DNA of 64,000 bases, from contig MCFH01000017.1 in NCBI GenBank assembly GCA_002104945.1, positions 682,001 to 746,000 on the forward strand. Reading direction: 5' to 3'. Source of the DNA: Piromyces finnis. Its lineage: Eukaryota; Neocallimastigomycota; Neocallimastigomycetes; Neocallimastigales; Neocallimastigaceae. The position numbers were made by a program, and so were the translations under genes. The notes under the pieces are model-generated. The model was not told where the DNA came from, ran no database searches, and saw nothing but the letters and a program-made list of their open reading frames with translations. This document shows positions 12,693 to 22,680 of this stretch, piece after piece. Numbering within the stretch: position 1 is the first letter of the stretch; every line of letters starts with the position of its first letter.

Positions 12693-14958
12693 ATTGAAAT
12701 ATCCCTTTTAATATACAAAAATTAAAATAATATATTGCATGGATATTTATATATTACATTTAGTTTTTTTTTTTTTTTTTTTTTCTATTACTAAATAGAA
12801 AAAAATTATTATAATAACAATATATATATATATATTTATATATATATATCCTTTTTTTCAATATTTTTTTTATATATTACACAAAAAAATAAATGGCACA
12901 TATCAATCAATCAATTATATATAAACAATTTGTTATAATGATAATAATACATTAATAAAAAAAATAATAATAAAATCTATATATATAAATATATAATAAA
13001 ATATTATACAGCTACTTTTTAATATTTGTTATTAATTTAAAATAATATATATTAATATTTATTTACTAATAAAATGTTGATATTTTAAGTGTGCATATAT
13101 ATATAAATTATACAGAATGAAAAATTGATTTTTAAGGGTTTAAAGTATTCGCTTAAATAAATATTTAAATGAATTCTTTTTGATTTATTGTTATTTTTGT
13201 TTAGTAAAAAGTCAAAAGTATTTACTTTACCAAATATTAAAATTTACAGTTTAAAAAATTTATTCAATTTGTTATAAAATAAATATTTTCACTCTATAAT
13301 TTATATAAATTTTGTCTTTTTTTAGGTTATAAGCCCAGAAAATAAAAAGTATTTCTAGATTAAAATGGATTTAAAGATGCTATGACTCAATACAAAAAAA
13401 TATATTCACTTGGAATAGTTTAAAACATTAAAAAAAAAAAACCTCATTATAATATGAAATGGGTTAATAATTGTTTGATACCAATGTAATTACTACTTAA
13501 AGACTGTAAAAAAAAATATTATATTTATACTATACATTTACTTGAATAGTTATACTTATTTTTAAAATAGTAATTTAAAGACTTTATCATACTACATTAT
13601 ATAAATGATTGTATTAAAAAGTCTATTATTTTTTATATTATACATATATATATATATATTTTTCTAGTATAATAAAAAATGAACTATAAAAATTATCCTG
13701 AAAAAGTATGAGATAAAATATTAAATATTCAATCAAAATTTATCCACGTCAATAATCATATATATGGGAAATGTTTAATAGAATGCAAAACGTGTGAATA
13801 TTCACACTTTGGATCTCTTATAATTAAAATTTGATATTATTTTTTAGTTATACCTTACACTTTGGATCTCTTATAATTAAAATTTGATATCATTTTTTAG
13901 TTATACCTTATACTTTGTATATATTGTTATTATAATATTAATATTATATTTATTGGTATTTATTCCTACATTTTATTTCTTTTAATTAATATCAAGATTT
14001 AGTATTTTAGATAAATCTTTATATAAATCAAAAAAATAAATTAATGTAACTCTTTATCTATCGTTGTTCCTTGATAAACTATAAAAGTATTATAATTATT
14101 ATACATGCATATATAATACTATCTTTTCCAAGTCAATGGGAAGATAATGTTTTATATATTAATAATTTTAATCCATGTCGTCCTCCGTTTTATAAAGGAT
14201 ATTTTTTTTGAGCTAATATTATTATTAACATCGTTTTCTTTGTTATATTTATTTATATCATTATTGCTACTTTTTCCTTTAAATTTACCTAAAAGAAAAT
14301 GTTTTTAAAAATAAATTAATTTTAATCTATTTGGTTACACAAAGTGAAATATACCATATTTTTTTAATATTAAAAATCATTAATCTAATCATTTTATTGG
14401 CCAATTTTTCTTTTTAATATTAATTCTCTTATAATAATTCCTTCAGTTTTTGTGTAACATTTTAATAAAGTTAAACACACATTTAAAGTGATCAAATAGT
14501 GTTCTTTGATTGCTACAAAAAAAAAATTATATAGAATAGCTATAAAAAAAAAAGTCATCCTTCTCTTTTTAATAACGGCGGTTATAGAAAACTTTTTTAT
14601 GGAAATATATTTTAAAAAAAGAATTTGCTTTTATATATCATTGAAAAAAGAATTAAAATATAATCTTTTTTTATATACTTTAATGGTAATTAAGGAATTA
14701 TTAAAAAAAAAATATAGTTATCAATGTTTTGATTAATTTACAGTTACCCAAAATTTATCAAAAATAAAACATTTATTTTATGAAAAAAAAAATAATAGAT
14801 ATAGTTTAAAAACGTAACTTTTATATATATATATTTCACTTACTATTAATTCATTGAATTTGACTAAGTATTGTTAAACTATTTAGATTTATATATATAG
14901 AAAAAGATTAATTCATTATAAATTAATAAATAATCAATATAGTAGTAATTAAATAAAA
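12693..14958. other. Intergenic/relic DNA
   Basis: This holds AT-rich DNA with a short tandem duplication (13804-13910). Near 14125-14210 is a patch that is open on both strands for 30-45 codons (plus-strand reading includes NPCRPPFYKGYFF) without start or partner exons, perhaps an old gene fragment. A plus-strand open frame at 14506-14736 is Lys/Ile/Leu-rich and not convincing. Confidence 0.45.
13804..13910. repeat. 53-bp tandem duplication (two copies)
   Basis: The block starting CACTTTGGATCTC is repeated with a 53-base period. The copies differ at one visible base (TATT versus TATC), and a third copy appears to begin but diverges after ACTTTG. Confidence 0.8.
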
Positions 14959-16438
14959 ATGAAATTCAAGACAGTCAGTATTATTCTTACACTTATTTCT
15001 TTAGATAAATATAGCTTATCAACATCAGTAGGTCAATCAAATATTTATGAGCAGGAAAAATATGATGTAATGAGTTATTTGTATATTTAACAAAAATTTA
15101 TTTTTGAAATATTTTTATATTTTTGATAAAAAAATAATTGTTACTTGTTAGTTATTTTCAGAGAAAATAATTTTAAATAAATATCAAAAATAATTAACTA
15201 ACTTTTTCATATAAATTTATTTAAATAAATAGTTATGTGTAACTAAAGAATGCTATGACACTTCTTCAAGAATCATAAAATAGTGGTGTTGATCCATGTG
15301 AAGATTTTTATCAATTTACCTATAATAATTGGATGGTAAATATTATATATTATAATAAAAAAAACCAAAGTTTTAAAAATATCCATCATTTTAATATATT
15401 TATGTATCTAATAATTATTAAAGAATGAAAATACTATTCCAGAAGATAAAGTTATAAAATAAAATTTTCTTTTTAGTCAGGATACCACCACATTATTTAT
15501 TACCTAATATATAAAAAGAATTATAAATTTTACACTTTTAATATAGCCTTAATTAATCAATTATGATAGTCACAAATATAATAGTTGCTATAACATTATT
15601 TATCTATAATGAAGATAACATATTAATTTTAAATTTGATATATAAATAATAAGATTTTATTTAATTTTTTGTAGAAAGTGGTCGAAGATATTATCAAAGA
15701 AAATTATGAACTTAACAAATTATCAAAGAAAATTATGAACTTAACAAAAATTTAAGTTAAGAAAATCAGCTAATGCAAGAAAATATTACATTTCCGTTAT
15801 AAAATTTTCCAGTGCTCTTGATAGCTATGAAGAATCAGAAAAATTGAACTTTCACAAAAAAATGATTAAAGCATCTTTTGAAACTACCTTTGGAGATCAA
15901 GATTTTGATAAAATGACAGAGGCGGTCATTCAATTTGATAAAATTATAAGCACTTTAGTTAGGTAACATATCATTTATCATTCAGCTATATTAAATGAAA
16001 TTCATTTAAAATATTTCTAATAAAAATGATTAATTATTTCTTAAAAAAAAGTAGTATTTTTTAATACGTCATATGTAGTTACTGATACTGCTTTACCAAA
16101 CCAACAAGTATAAATATATATAAATTGACCTATATTAATTCATTCAACATTAATAATTAAATATATTAATTTTTAAATAACATTATTATTATAATAAAAT
16201 AATAGACGATTAATGTTTTTTATTCTCCAAATTATAATTCTATTTATTCTTTATTTCATTTGGTCAAACATGGTGTATCAAATTTTGAAATGATCCAATT
16301 ATCCTTAAAATCTACACAAATAATTCCTACACTCCATGAATGCACGTGTTAATGGATCTGTTAGTAATTTAGCTTCCTTTTCAAAAACATTTAACTGTGT
16401 GGATTAAATTCACCAAAAAGAAATGTACCATCTGGTAA
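14959..16438 (+). pseudogene. Decayed M13 (neprilysin/endothelin-converting-enzyme type) metallopeptidase
   Basis: Scattered in-order pieces match the M13 peptidase family. There is a signal-peptide-like start at 14959 (MKFKTVSIILTLISL). Near 15235-15336 lies the N-terminal Cys signature (LCVTKECYDTSSRIIK, then in another frame GVDPCEDFYQF). Near 15425-15455 is NENTIPEDKVIK. A helical piece occupies 15765-15965. Near 16203-16240 is INVFYSPNYNSIY (family NAYYxPxxNSI), and near 16336-16394 is the C-terminal block NARVNGSVSNLASFSKTFNC. The zinc-binding HExxH and the downstream Glu motif that should lie between the last two pieces are absent, so the catalytic core is deleted. Additional damage: a frameshift and stop near 15280, a 29-bp tandem duplication at about 15691-15748, and a stop soon after the final block. 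Not a working enzyme. Confidence 0.72.
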
Positions 16439-17158
16439 ATTAGGAAGAAGAAAATATTTATGTAGTATTATAATTTAATAAGAAATCAATTAAATTAAAT
16501 AATTCAATGAATTAAGCATATTTGTAATAATCTTTAAAGTATATAGTTAATATATATTACTTTATTATTTTCCACTATACATATCTTGATTTTCTTTTTA
16601 AATATTTTCATCAATTAACATATAACATTTAATAATATAAAAACAATATCTATTTATGATATTATAATTATCCTTTTTTTTTTTTTAATTTGCAAATGTT
16701 TCTAATAAATAACTAAAAATTCTAAAAATATAAAATATAAAATATTAATACTCTAAATAGTATTTCTTTTTTTTTTATTATTTTATTTAAAGTTTTACTA
16801 ATTTATTTAGTTATAAATATTGAATATTAAAACTCGTTAAAGTGTATTAGTATATACAACATCATACACATTTCTAAAATAATAACCCTCTTTTGATAAC
16901 ATTAATAATGAATGATTTTATTTCTTATAACAATAACTAAATAGCAAATTATACCATTTTTTTTCCTTTAAAAAACACATCTTATAAATAACAAATAAAT
17001 ATTATAAAGTACACCTTTTTTTCATTAAACTAAACCACCTTTTATTTTGTTTTTTAAATATCATTTACTTATTATAATTATTAATAAGTAGATGAATGGA
17101 TATATAATTAAATAAATAAATAATTATAATAATAATGAAAATTATTTTTAATTATAAT
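16439..17158. other. Intergenic AT-rich DNA left of the copia element
   Basis: No gene is seen. The last five bases (17154-17158, ATAAT) are the left copy of the retrotransposon target duplication. Confidence 0.5.
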
Positions 17159-17388
17159 TGAGAAAATTTATAATATTGTTTTTAATATAAACTTTATTTA
17201 TTAATATTATTAATAAAAAGGTAATTACAAAGTACATAAATAGTTCATAAATTTATTCTCTATTTATACTAAGGATTGTGGCGTATTATTTATCATGAGA
17301 ATATTCTATGACTAAATATATTAGTAATACATAATTCTATTCTATTCTACATATTTCTAGATTTAAGTTAAATTATTAATGTTTAACA
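17159..17388 (-). repeat. 3' LTR of the copia element
   Basis: 230 bp, starting TG and ending CA in either orientation, the same as 22069-22298 base for base as far as I can read. It has an AT-rich interior with a short GGATTGTGGCG core. Confidence 0.95.
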
Positions 17389-17400
17389 TTCCCCCCTCAA
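17389..17400 (-). other. Polypurine tract of the copia element
   Basis: On the minus strand the sequence TTGAGGGGGGAA directly precedes the 3' LTR. This is the expected primer site for plus-strand DNA synthesis. Confidence 0.85.
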
Positions 17401-17532
17401 ATTTGTTTTTATGAAAAATAAAAATAAAATTTGAAGAGATTAAGAAATTGAAAAATTTAAGTAGTAGAATGTAAAATATAAAATATAAGATATTAATAAA
17501 ATAAAGTTGATTATAAGTTTTTGCAAATTTTG

Positions 17533-20500
17533 TTATTTTTTAAATATAGTGTCAGTGAACTTTTTCATTTTTGATCCATTAATATTTTTTGTTAAAAAGT
17601 CTGCTAGCATATTGTTTGTGTCGATATATTCTAATTTAATTTTGTTATTTTTAATATTGTCTCTATTGAAATGAAATTTTATATTTATGTGTTTAAGTTT
17701 GGAATTTAATTCACCATTTTCAATTGCTCTTTTACTTGCTAAGTTGTCAGTATAAATAGTTATAGGTTCGTTGAATTTGAATAATTCTTCTAAGATATTT
17801 CTAAAGTATAAAATTTTCTTAGTGCATTCTGTAGTACTGATATATTCGGCTTCAGCAGTAGAAGTAGCAACAGTTTGTTGTTTATTTGAGCACCAACATA
17901 TTGGATTATTTTCCATAAGAATTATATATCCTGATGTTGATTTTCCATCCGTCTTATCTCCCCCAAAATCAGCATCAGTGAATGCAATAATTTTTCCATT
18001 ACCATCATAAGTAATTTTGTAGTCTATAGTAGTTTTAAGATACTTGATAATATTTATAACTTTGTTGTAGTCGGAAATAGTAGGTTGTTCAGATTTTCGA
18101 GCAGCTTTGTGAACAGCAAAAGAAATATCTGGTCTTGTACATCTAGCAATATAAATAAGAGAACCAATTAAACTTTTGTAAATAGTCGTATCAAATCGTT
18201 TAGTGTTTTCAGAATCATTATCACCAGTACATGGTGTTTTTCGAGATCTGCAGTTATTAAGATTATATTGGTCTAAAATATTTTCAATAACATGTTTTTG
18301 TGAAATAGAATAAGAAAAATTATTGTTTTCAATTTTAATACCTAATAAATAATGGATAGGTTGACAGTTAGAAATTTTAAATTTAGATTTAATTTGTGAG
18401 ATTATACTTATAAGTTCAAGATTTGTTCCACAAATAATCATATCATCGACATAAAGTCCAATAATGCAAGAAATTTGGTTATCAAAAGTTTTAAAGAAAA
18501 TACAATAGTCTGAAGTGCATTGAGAAAATCCATGATTAATAAGAAAAGTAGAAATGTATTCATTCCATTGTCTTCCGCTTTGTTTGAGTCCGTATAGAGC
18601 TTTATTCAGTTTCCAAAATCCTTTACCATAGTTTTTATCACCTTCGGGAATAGTTGTATAAATTTCAGTATCTAGATTTGCATGGAGGTAGGCAGATTTG
18701 ATGTCCAATTGGTAAACGTTCCATTTAAATTTGGCTGAAATAGCAAGAAGAAGTTTAATAATATCAAAATTTAAAGTTGGAGAGTATGTAAATTCAAAAT
18801 CAATGCCATATTTTTGTGTGTAACCTCTAGCTACAATACGTGCTTTATATTTAGTAATGTTATTATTTTCATCTGTTTTAATAGTGAAAATCCATTTGGT
18901 GGTAACAACATTTTTACCTTTGGGAAGATTTTTAACGAATGTCATAGTTTTATTTCTATAAAGATTGTTAAGTTCATCATTAATAGCATTAATCCATTTG
19001 TCACTATTAGCATTTGATAATGCATCTTGATAGGTTATAGGAATTGATGTATGTATTGAAGAAATAGAATCAATTTTAGGGTAAGAATAAGAATTAAGTC
19101 TTTTGAGATTTGGATTAATAGGTGGACTGGTAGTTCTTTTAGGAATTTTATGATTTGTATCTGTATTAAATGTGGAAAATTGGTCGTAAAAATTAGTTGG
19201 ATTATTTGAAAAATTATTAAAATTATTATTTTTTATGATAGGAGTCGAATTATTAAAATTATTTGAAGGAAAATAATTTGTATTAAGAAATTCATCATGA
19301 GTTTCGAGATCATTATTTGTTGGAGTTGGAGAAATTTGATTATTATAATTAACGTTGATATCATTAGATGTGTCTGTGTCATTATAATTATCATTTGGTG
19401 TGTTAAACTCATTATTTGACGAGAAATTTCTTGAAATGTTTTTTGAAATTTCAAGATTATAATCATTTTCAGAATTTGAAATTTTGTTATTAAAATTTTG
19501 ATTATTTAAATTAAAATTTTCATTATTTGAATTGGATAAAATTTTTGATGTTTCACCAGAAAATTTTGATGTAGTACCTGAAAATTCATTTAAATTATCT
19601 GAAGGGTTAGGTGAAATATTTGTGATTGGGTTATAATTAAAAATTTCTGAATTGGTACTGTTGGCGGAATCGAACTCTGGAGGGTCGAACTTAGTAGAAC
19701 TGTCATTAACCATTGGGACATAAGAATTAAAATCGTATGGATCTTTAATTGTTGATTCGGAGTCAGCAGAGTAGTTAGCAGGAGTATCTTCGTGGAAGTA
19801 GGCTTCTCTAACCAGATGTATGGTTTGTTTATTATAGTCCATTATTATATATGAATTCGCATTTGTATTAAATCCTAAAAATATGCCTTTAGCAGTATTT
19901 GGTGATAACTTATTTTTGTTTTGATTAAAAATTTTGTATTCGCAAATGCATCCAAAGACTTTGATATGGTTAATATTAGCTTTTTTACCATTATAAATTT
20001 CGTATGGAATATGATTTGAAATGCTTTGGTGAGGAACTAAATTATAAATATAATTAGAATATTGTACAGCAAAATTCCAAAAATTAAGACTAAGTTTGCT
20101 CCAATATAGTAAAGTTTTGGTTGAAGAAATGATTGTTTGGTTGAACCTTTCTGCAATTCCGTTATTTTCTGGGTTGTAAGGAGGAGAAAATAATTTGATA
20201 ATTCCATGTTTTTTGCAGAATTTAATAACCTTTTTGTTAGTGTATTCTTTACCATTATCACTTTTGAAATATTTAACTTTGTGATCATTTGATTGGTTAT
20301 TAATAAGGGTTAAAAATTCAGTAATTATTTTAGGAGCTTCAGCTTTAGAAGAAAGTAGATATATCCAAGAGTGTCTTGAAAAATCGTCAATGAAAGTAAG
20401 AATATATTTCTTTTTATTAACAGATTCGGTAAGTGGGCCAATAATATCTGAGTGGATAACTTCATTGATTTCGGAAGCTTTAGGAGTAATTTTATTGTGG

Positions 20501-22038
20501 GGCTTCCTTTTTAATTTGCTGGCTTTGCATTCATTACAAAAATTTTTGGAAATATTGTGATCAATTAAATATTTTTTGAGATCTTTATTATAGTAATGAG
20601 CAAGTCGATTATGCCATAATGTTTCATTAAAATTTGAAGTATTGATATTGAATATTTGCTTATAATTGAATTCTTTGTTTTTAGTATGAATAAGAAAGCT
20701 ATTATCATTGTTTGAGAAAGTTTTGTAAATGTTCTTGTTATCTTGAGATTTAATTATGATATATGGTTTATTATTTTCTTGACTTATAGTACTTTTAAAT
20801 CCAGAGTTACTAAGTTTAATTCCGCTAATTAAATTTTTGTTTAATTGTTTAGAATAGTATACGTTGGCTAATTTTATCGGATAATTATTTATATATCCTT
20901 CGTATGTACCGAATCCATCAAAGTAGCATACTGTATTGTTAGCACAGTTCATTTTAATTTTCTTATAGCGAAAATTCTTGAGGATATTTTTATTATTTGT
21001 AACATGTTCTGACGCACCTGTATCGTATATCCAACATGTATGATATTTATTTATATTCTTATTTAAACCATTGTTTATTTGAATGGAATTTATATTGTGT
21101 TTTTCTAGTATCGGTCTAAGTTCATCTAGTGTAAAATTATCATTGTAATTATTAATATTTTGCTTGTTAATATCGTATGAGATATTGTTTACTTTTCCAT
21201 TAAATTTATTATATTGACTATTGTGGTATGATTTGTGGCTTGACCTTCTTGTATTGTGGCTTGATTTTCTATTATTATTATTTTTTGAATTATAGTAGCA
21301 GTTTTCAGTATTGTGATTATTCTTTTTGCAAATATCGCAGTATTTATTTTGTTTAAAATCCTTTCTAAAATTATTATTTTTATTTTTATGGAAAAATTTA
21401 TCAAGGTAATCGATATCCATTTTATCTTCACTATTTATAAATATTTTTGGAGGTGTTATTTCATCGGCATGGTTCATAGTTTTAATTCTTTCTTTGATAG
21501 AGTTGAATAATTCTGATGAAGTATTGTAAGTGTTTGATAGGATTATAATATTTCTAATATTGCTGGGTAATGAGTTATACATGTACCGCATTTTTTCTGT
21601 TTCGGTAAGTTTTGAATTATTTGATTCCATTAATCTAAAAAGTTCCATCATATTGCTCAGAGTTTTTATAATTTCTTTTTCATTTCTAGCCTTCATATTG
21701 TTAATCTTATTTAACCAGGCTTCAAGGTTTACAGCATCGTCTTGTTTAAACAGTTTAGTTAACTTGTTCATGACTTCATAAGCTGTATTAAGTCCTCTTA
21801 GGTAGTTATGAATGTTGTCATCTATACTTCCATAAATGATACCGAGGGCTTTGGCATTTTCGATTCTGGCATTGTTTAAAACATCCGGAGTAGTATTATT
21901 TTTCTTTAAATTATTAATGACGTCAGATTCAATATATTGACTAAGTTGAAATGCAGTCAAAGTATTCTTGGTACGGTTGTACCAGGCGTTAAAGTTGGAT
22001 CCATTGAGAGAAGGGCCTTTGAATAAATTGTAATCCAT
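17533..22038 (-). CDS. Copia gag-pol polyprotein
   Basis: 1501 residues in one frame. Gag-like region 1-230; CCHC zinc knuckle at C234-C237-H242-C247; aspartic protease with DTGASEH at 339-345; integrase with the HH-CC zinc site (H476, H481, C501, C504) and the DDE triad D531, D594, E630 (spacing D-x35-E). A long Asn/Ser-rich linker of about 250 residues follows. The reverse transcriptase has KWIFTIKTDE, ARIVARGYTQ, QLDIKSAYLHA and the YVDD catalytic box at about 1196-1199. RNase H carries FTDADFGGD near 1353, TSGYIILM and ATSTAEAEYI. Gag and pol are fused without frameshift, as is common in copia elements. The start lies 30 bases inside the 5' LTR, just past the primer-binding site. The polyprotein would be self-cleaved and drive reverse transcription and integration. 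All catalytic motifs examined are intact. Confidence 0.96.
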   Translation of the reverse strand: MDYNLFKGPSLNGSNFNAWYNRTKNTLTAFQLSQYIESDVINNLKKNNTTPDVLNNARIENAKALGIIYGSIDDNIHNYLRGLNTAYEVMNKLTKLFKQDDAVNLEAWLNKINNMKARNEKEIIKTLSNMMELFRLMESNNSKLTETEKMRYMYNSLPSNIRNIIILSNTYNTSSELFNSIKERIKTMNHADEITPPKIFINSEDKMDIDYLDKFFHKNKNNNFRKDFKQNKYCDICKKNNHNTENCYYNSKNNNNRKSSHNTRRSSHKSYHNSQYNKFNGKVNNISYDINKQNINNYNDNFTLDELRPILEKHNINSIQINNGLNKNINKYHTCWIYDTGASEHVTNNKNILKNFRYKKIKMNCANNTVCYFDGFGTYEGYINNYPIKLANVYYSKQLNKNLISGIKLSNSGFKSTISQENNKPYIIIKSQDNKNIYKTFSNNDNSFLIHTKNKEFNYKQIFNINTSNFNETLWHNRLAHYYNKDLKKYLIDHNISKNFCNECKASKLKRKPHNKITPKASEINEVIHSDIIGPLTESVNKKKYILTFIDDFSRHSWIYLLSSKAEAPKIITEFLTLINNQSNDHKVKYFKSDNGKEYTNKKVIKFCKKHGIIKLFSPPYNPENNGIAERFNQTIISSTKTLLYWSKLSLNFWNFAVQYSNYIYNLVPHQSISNHIPYEIYNGKKANINHIKVFGCICEYKIFNQNKNKLSPNTAKGIFLGFNTNANSYIIMDYNKQTIHLVREAYFHEDTPANYSADSESTIKDPYDFNSYVPMVNDSSTKFDPPEFDSANSTNSEIFNYNPITNISPNPSDNLNEFSGTTSKFSGETSKILSNSNNENFNLNNQNFNNKISNSENDYNLEISKNISRNFSSNNEFNTPNDNYNDTDTSNDINVNYNNQISPTPTNNDLETHDEFLNTNYFPSNNFNNSTPIIKNNNFNNFSNNPTNFYDQFSTFNTDTNHKIPKRTTSPPINPNLKRLNSYSYPKIDSISSIHTSIPITYQDALSNANSDKWINAINDELNNLYRNKTMTFVKNLPKGKNVVTTKWIFTIKTDENNNITKYKARIVARGYTQKYGIDFEFTYSPTLNFDIIKLLLAISAKFKWNVYQLDIKSAYLHANLDTEIYTTIPEGDKNYGKGFWKLNKALYGLKQSGRQWNEYISTFLINHGFSQCTSDYCIFFKTFDNQISCIIGLYVDDMIICGTNLELISIISQIKSKFKISNCQPIHYLLGIKIENNNFSYSISQKHVIENILDQYNLNNCRSRKTPCTGDNDSENTKRFDTTIYKSLIGSLIYIARCTRPDISFAVHKAARKSEQPTISDYNKVINIIKYLKTTIDYKITYDGNGKIIAFTDADFGGDKTDGKSTSGYIILMENNPICWCSNKQQTVATSTAEAEYISTTECTKKILYFRNILEELFKFNEPITIYTDNLASKRAIENGELNSKLKHINIKFHFNRDNIKNNKIKLEYIDTNNMLADFLTKNINGSKMKKFTDTIFKK

Positions 22039-22054
22039 GGTATTAAGAAAGTTT

Positions 22055-22068
22055 TGAGACTCTTAATC
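22055..22068 (-). other. Primer-binding site, apparently for a 5' half of tRNA-Lys(CUU)
   Basis: Directly inside the 5' LTR, the plus strand reads TGAGACTCTTAATC. This equals the anticodon-arm sequence (about positions 27-40) of a typical eukaryotic tRNA-Lys(CUU), as I remember it. The 3' end of the match abuts the LTR, as a primer must. Copia of Drosophila uses a 5' half tRNA cut at about position 39, so a half-tRNA primer is consistent with the family. The tRNA identity rests on memory and needs checking against this genome's own tRNA. Confidence 0.6.
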
Positions 22069-22298
22069 TGAGAAAATTTATAATATTGTTTTTAATATAA
22101 ACTTTATTTATTAATATTATTAATAAAAAGGTAATTACAAAGTACATAAATAGTTCATAAATTTATTCTCTATTTATACTAAGGATTGTGGCGTATTATT
22201 TATCATGAGAATATTCTATGACTAAATATATTAGTAATACATAATTCTATTCTATTCTACATATTTCTAGATTTAAGTTAAATTATTAATGTTTAACA
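22069..22298 (-). repeat. 5' LTR of the copia element
   Basis: 230 bp, read as identical to 17159-17388. It would carry the promoter for the minus-strand transcript. The right target-site copy ATAAT follows at 22299-22303. Confidence 0.95.
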
Positions 22299-22680
22299 AT
22301 AATAATTTATATATAATTTATATATATTATTTAATTGAAAATTATTATTAATAGTACTAAGATTTATTAATAGTATTAAGATTTATTAATACAACATAAT
22401 AACATAATATAAAATGATTTTAACCAATAATATTCTTTTGATTTAAGAATTCTATCTTTTGATTTGCTAAAAATTTTTAGAGCCAATTAAAAATACTAGG
22501 TATTTTTTTTTTAAACTTTTATTTTGTTTAAATTATTTAATTATATTATTAGAAAATGAAATTAAATAATTAATATGTATAATAATTAATAAACTATAAA
22601 AAAAAAAAAAAATTAGATTTAAATAAATATTGTAATATAAGAAATTTATAAATAAATAAAAAGATATAGAATATACAAAA
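22299..22680. other. Short upstream region of the Rrp9 gene
   Basis: AT-rich DNA with a short direct repeat of AGATTTATTAATA near 22370-22390 and a poly-A run near 22600. No gene is seen. The copia 5' LTR lies within 400 bases of the Rrp9 start and points away from it. Confidence 0.5.

Larger units (their letters stand above)
17159..22298 (-). mobile_element. Full-length Ty1/copia LTR retrotransposon
   Basis: A 5.14-kb element lies on the minus strand: 5' LTR 22298-22069, primer-binding site just inside it, one 1501-codon gag-pol frame (22038-17533), polypurine tract, 3' LTR 17388-17159. The two 230-bp LTRs read as identical by eye. The element is flanked by the 5-bp direct repeat ATAAT (17154-17158 and 22299-22303). 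Domain order protease-integrase-reverse transcriptase-RNase H defines Ty1/copia. No stop or frameshift is seen, so insertion was recent and the copy may still be competent. Confidence 0.96.

Noticed and set aside
14506-14736. 76-codon Lys/Ile/Leu-rich frame
   Set aside because: Composition follows local A/T runs; no recognisable motif and no exon structure.
14959-16438. Reading the M13-like region as a working gene with unusual introns
   Set aside because: Even with generous splicing the zinc-binding HExxH block is absent, and the DPCEDF signature needs a frameshift from the preceding cysteine block.
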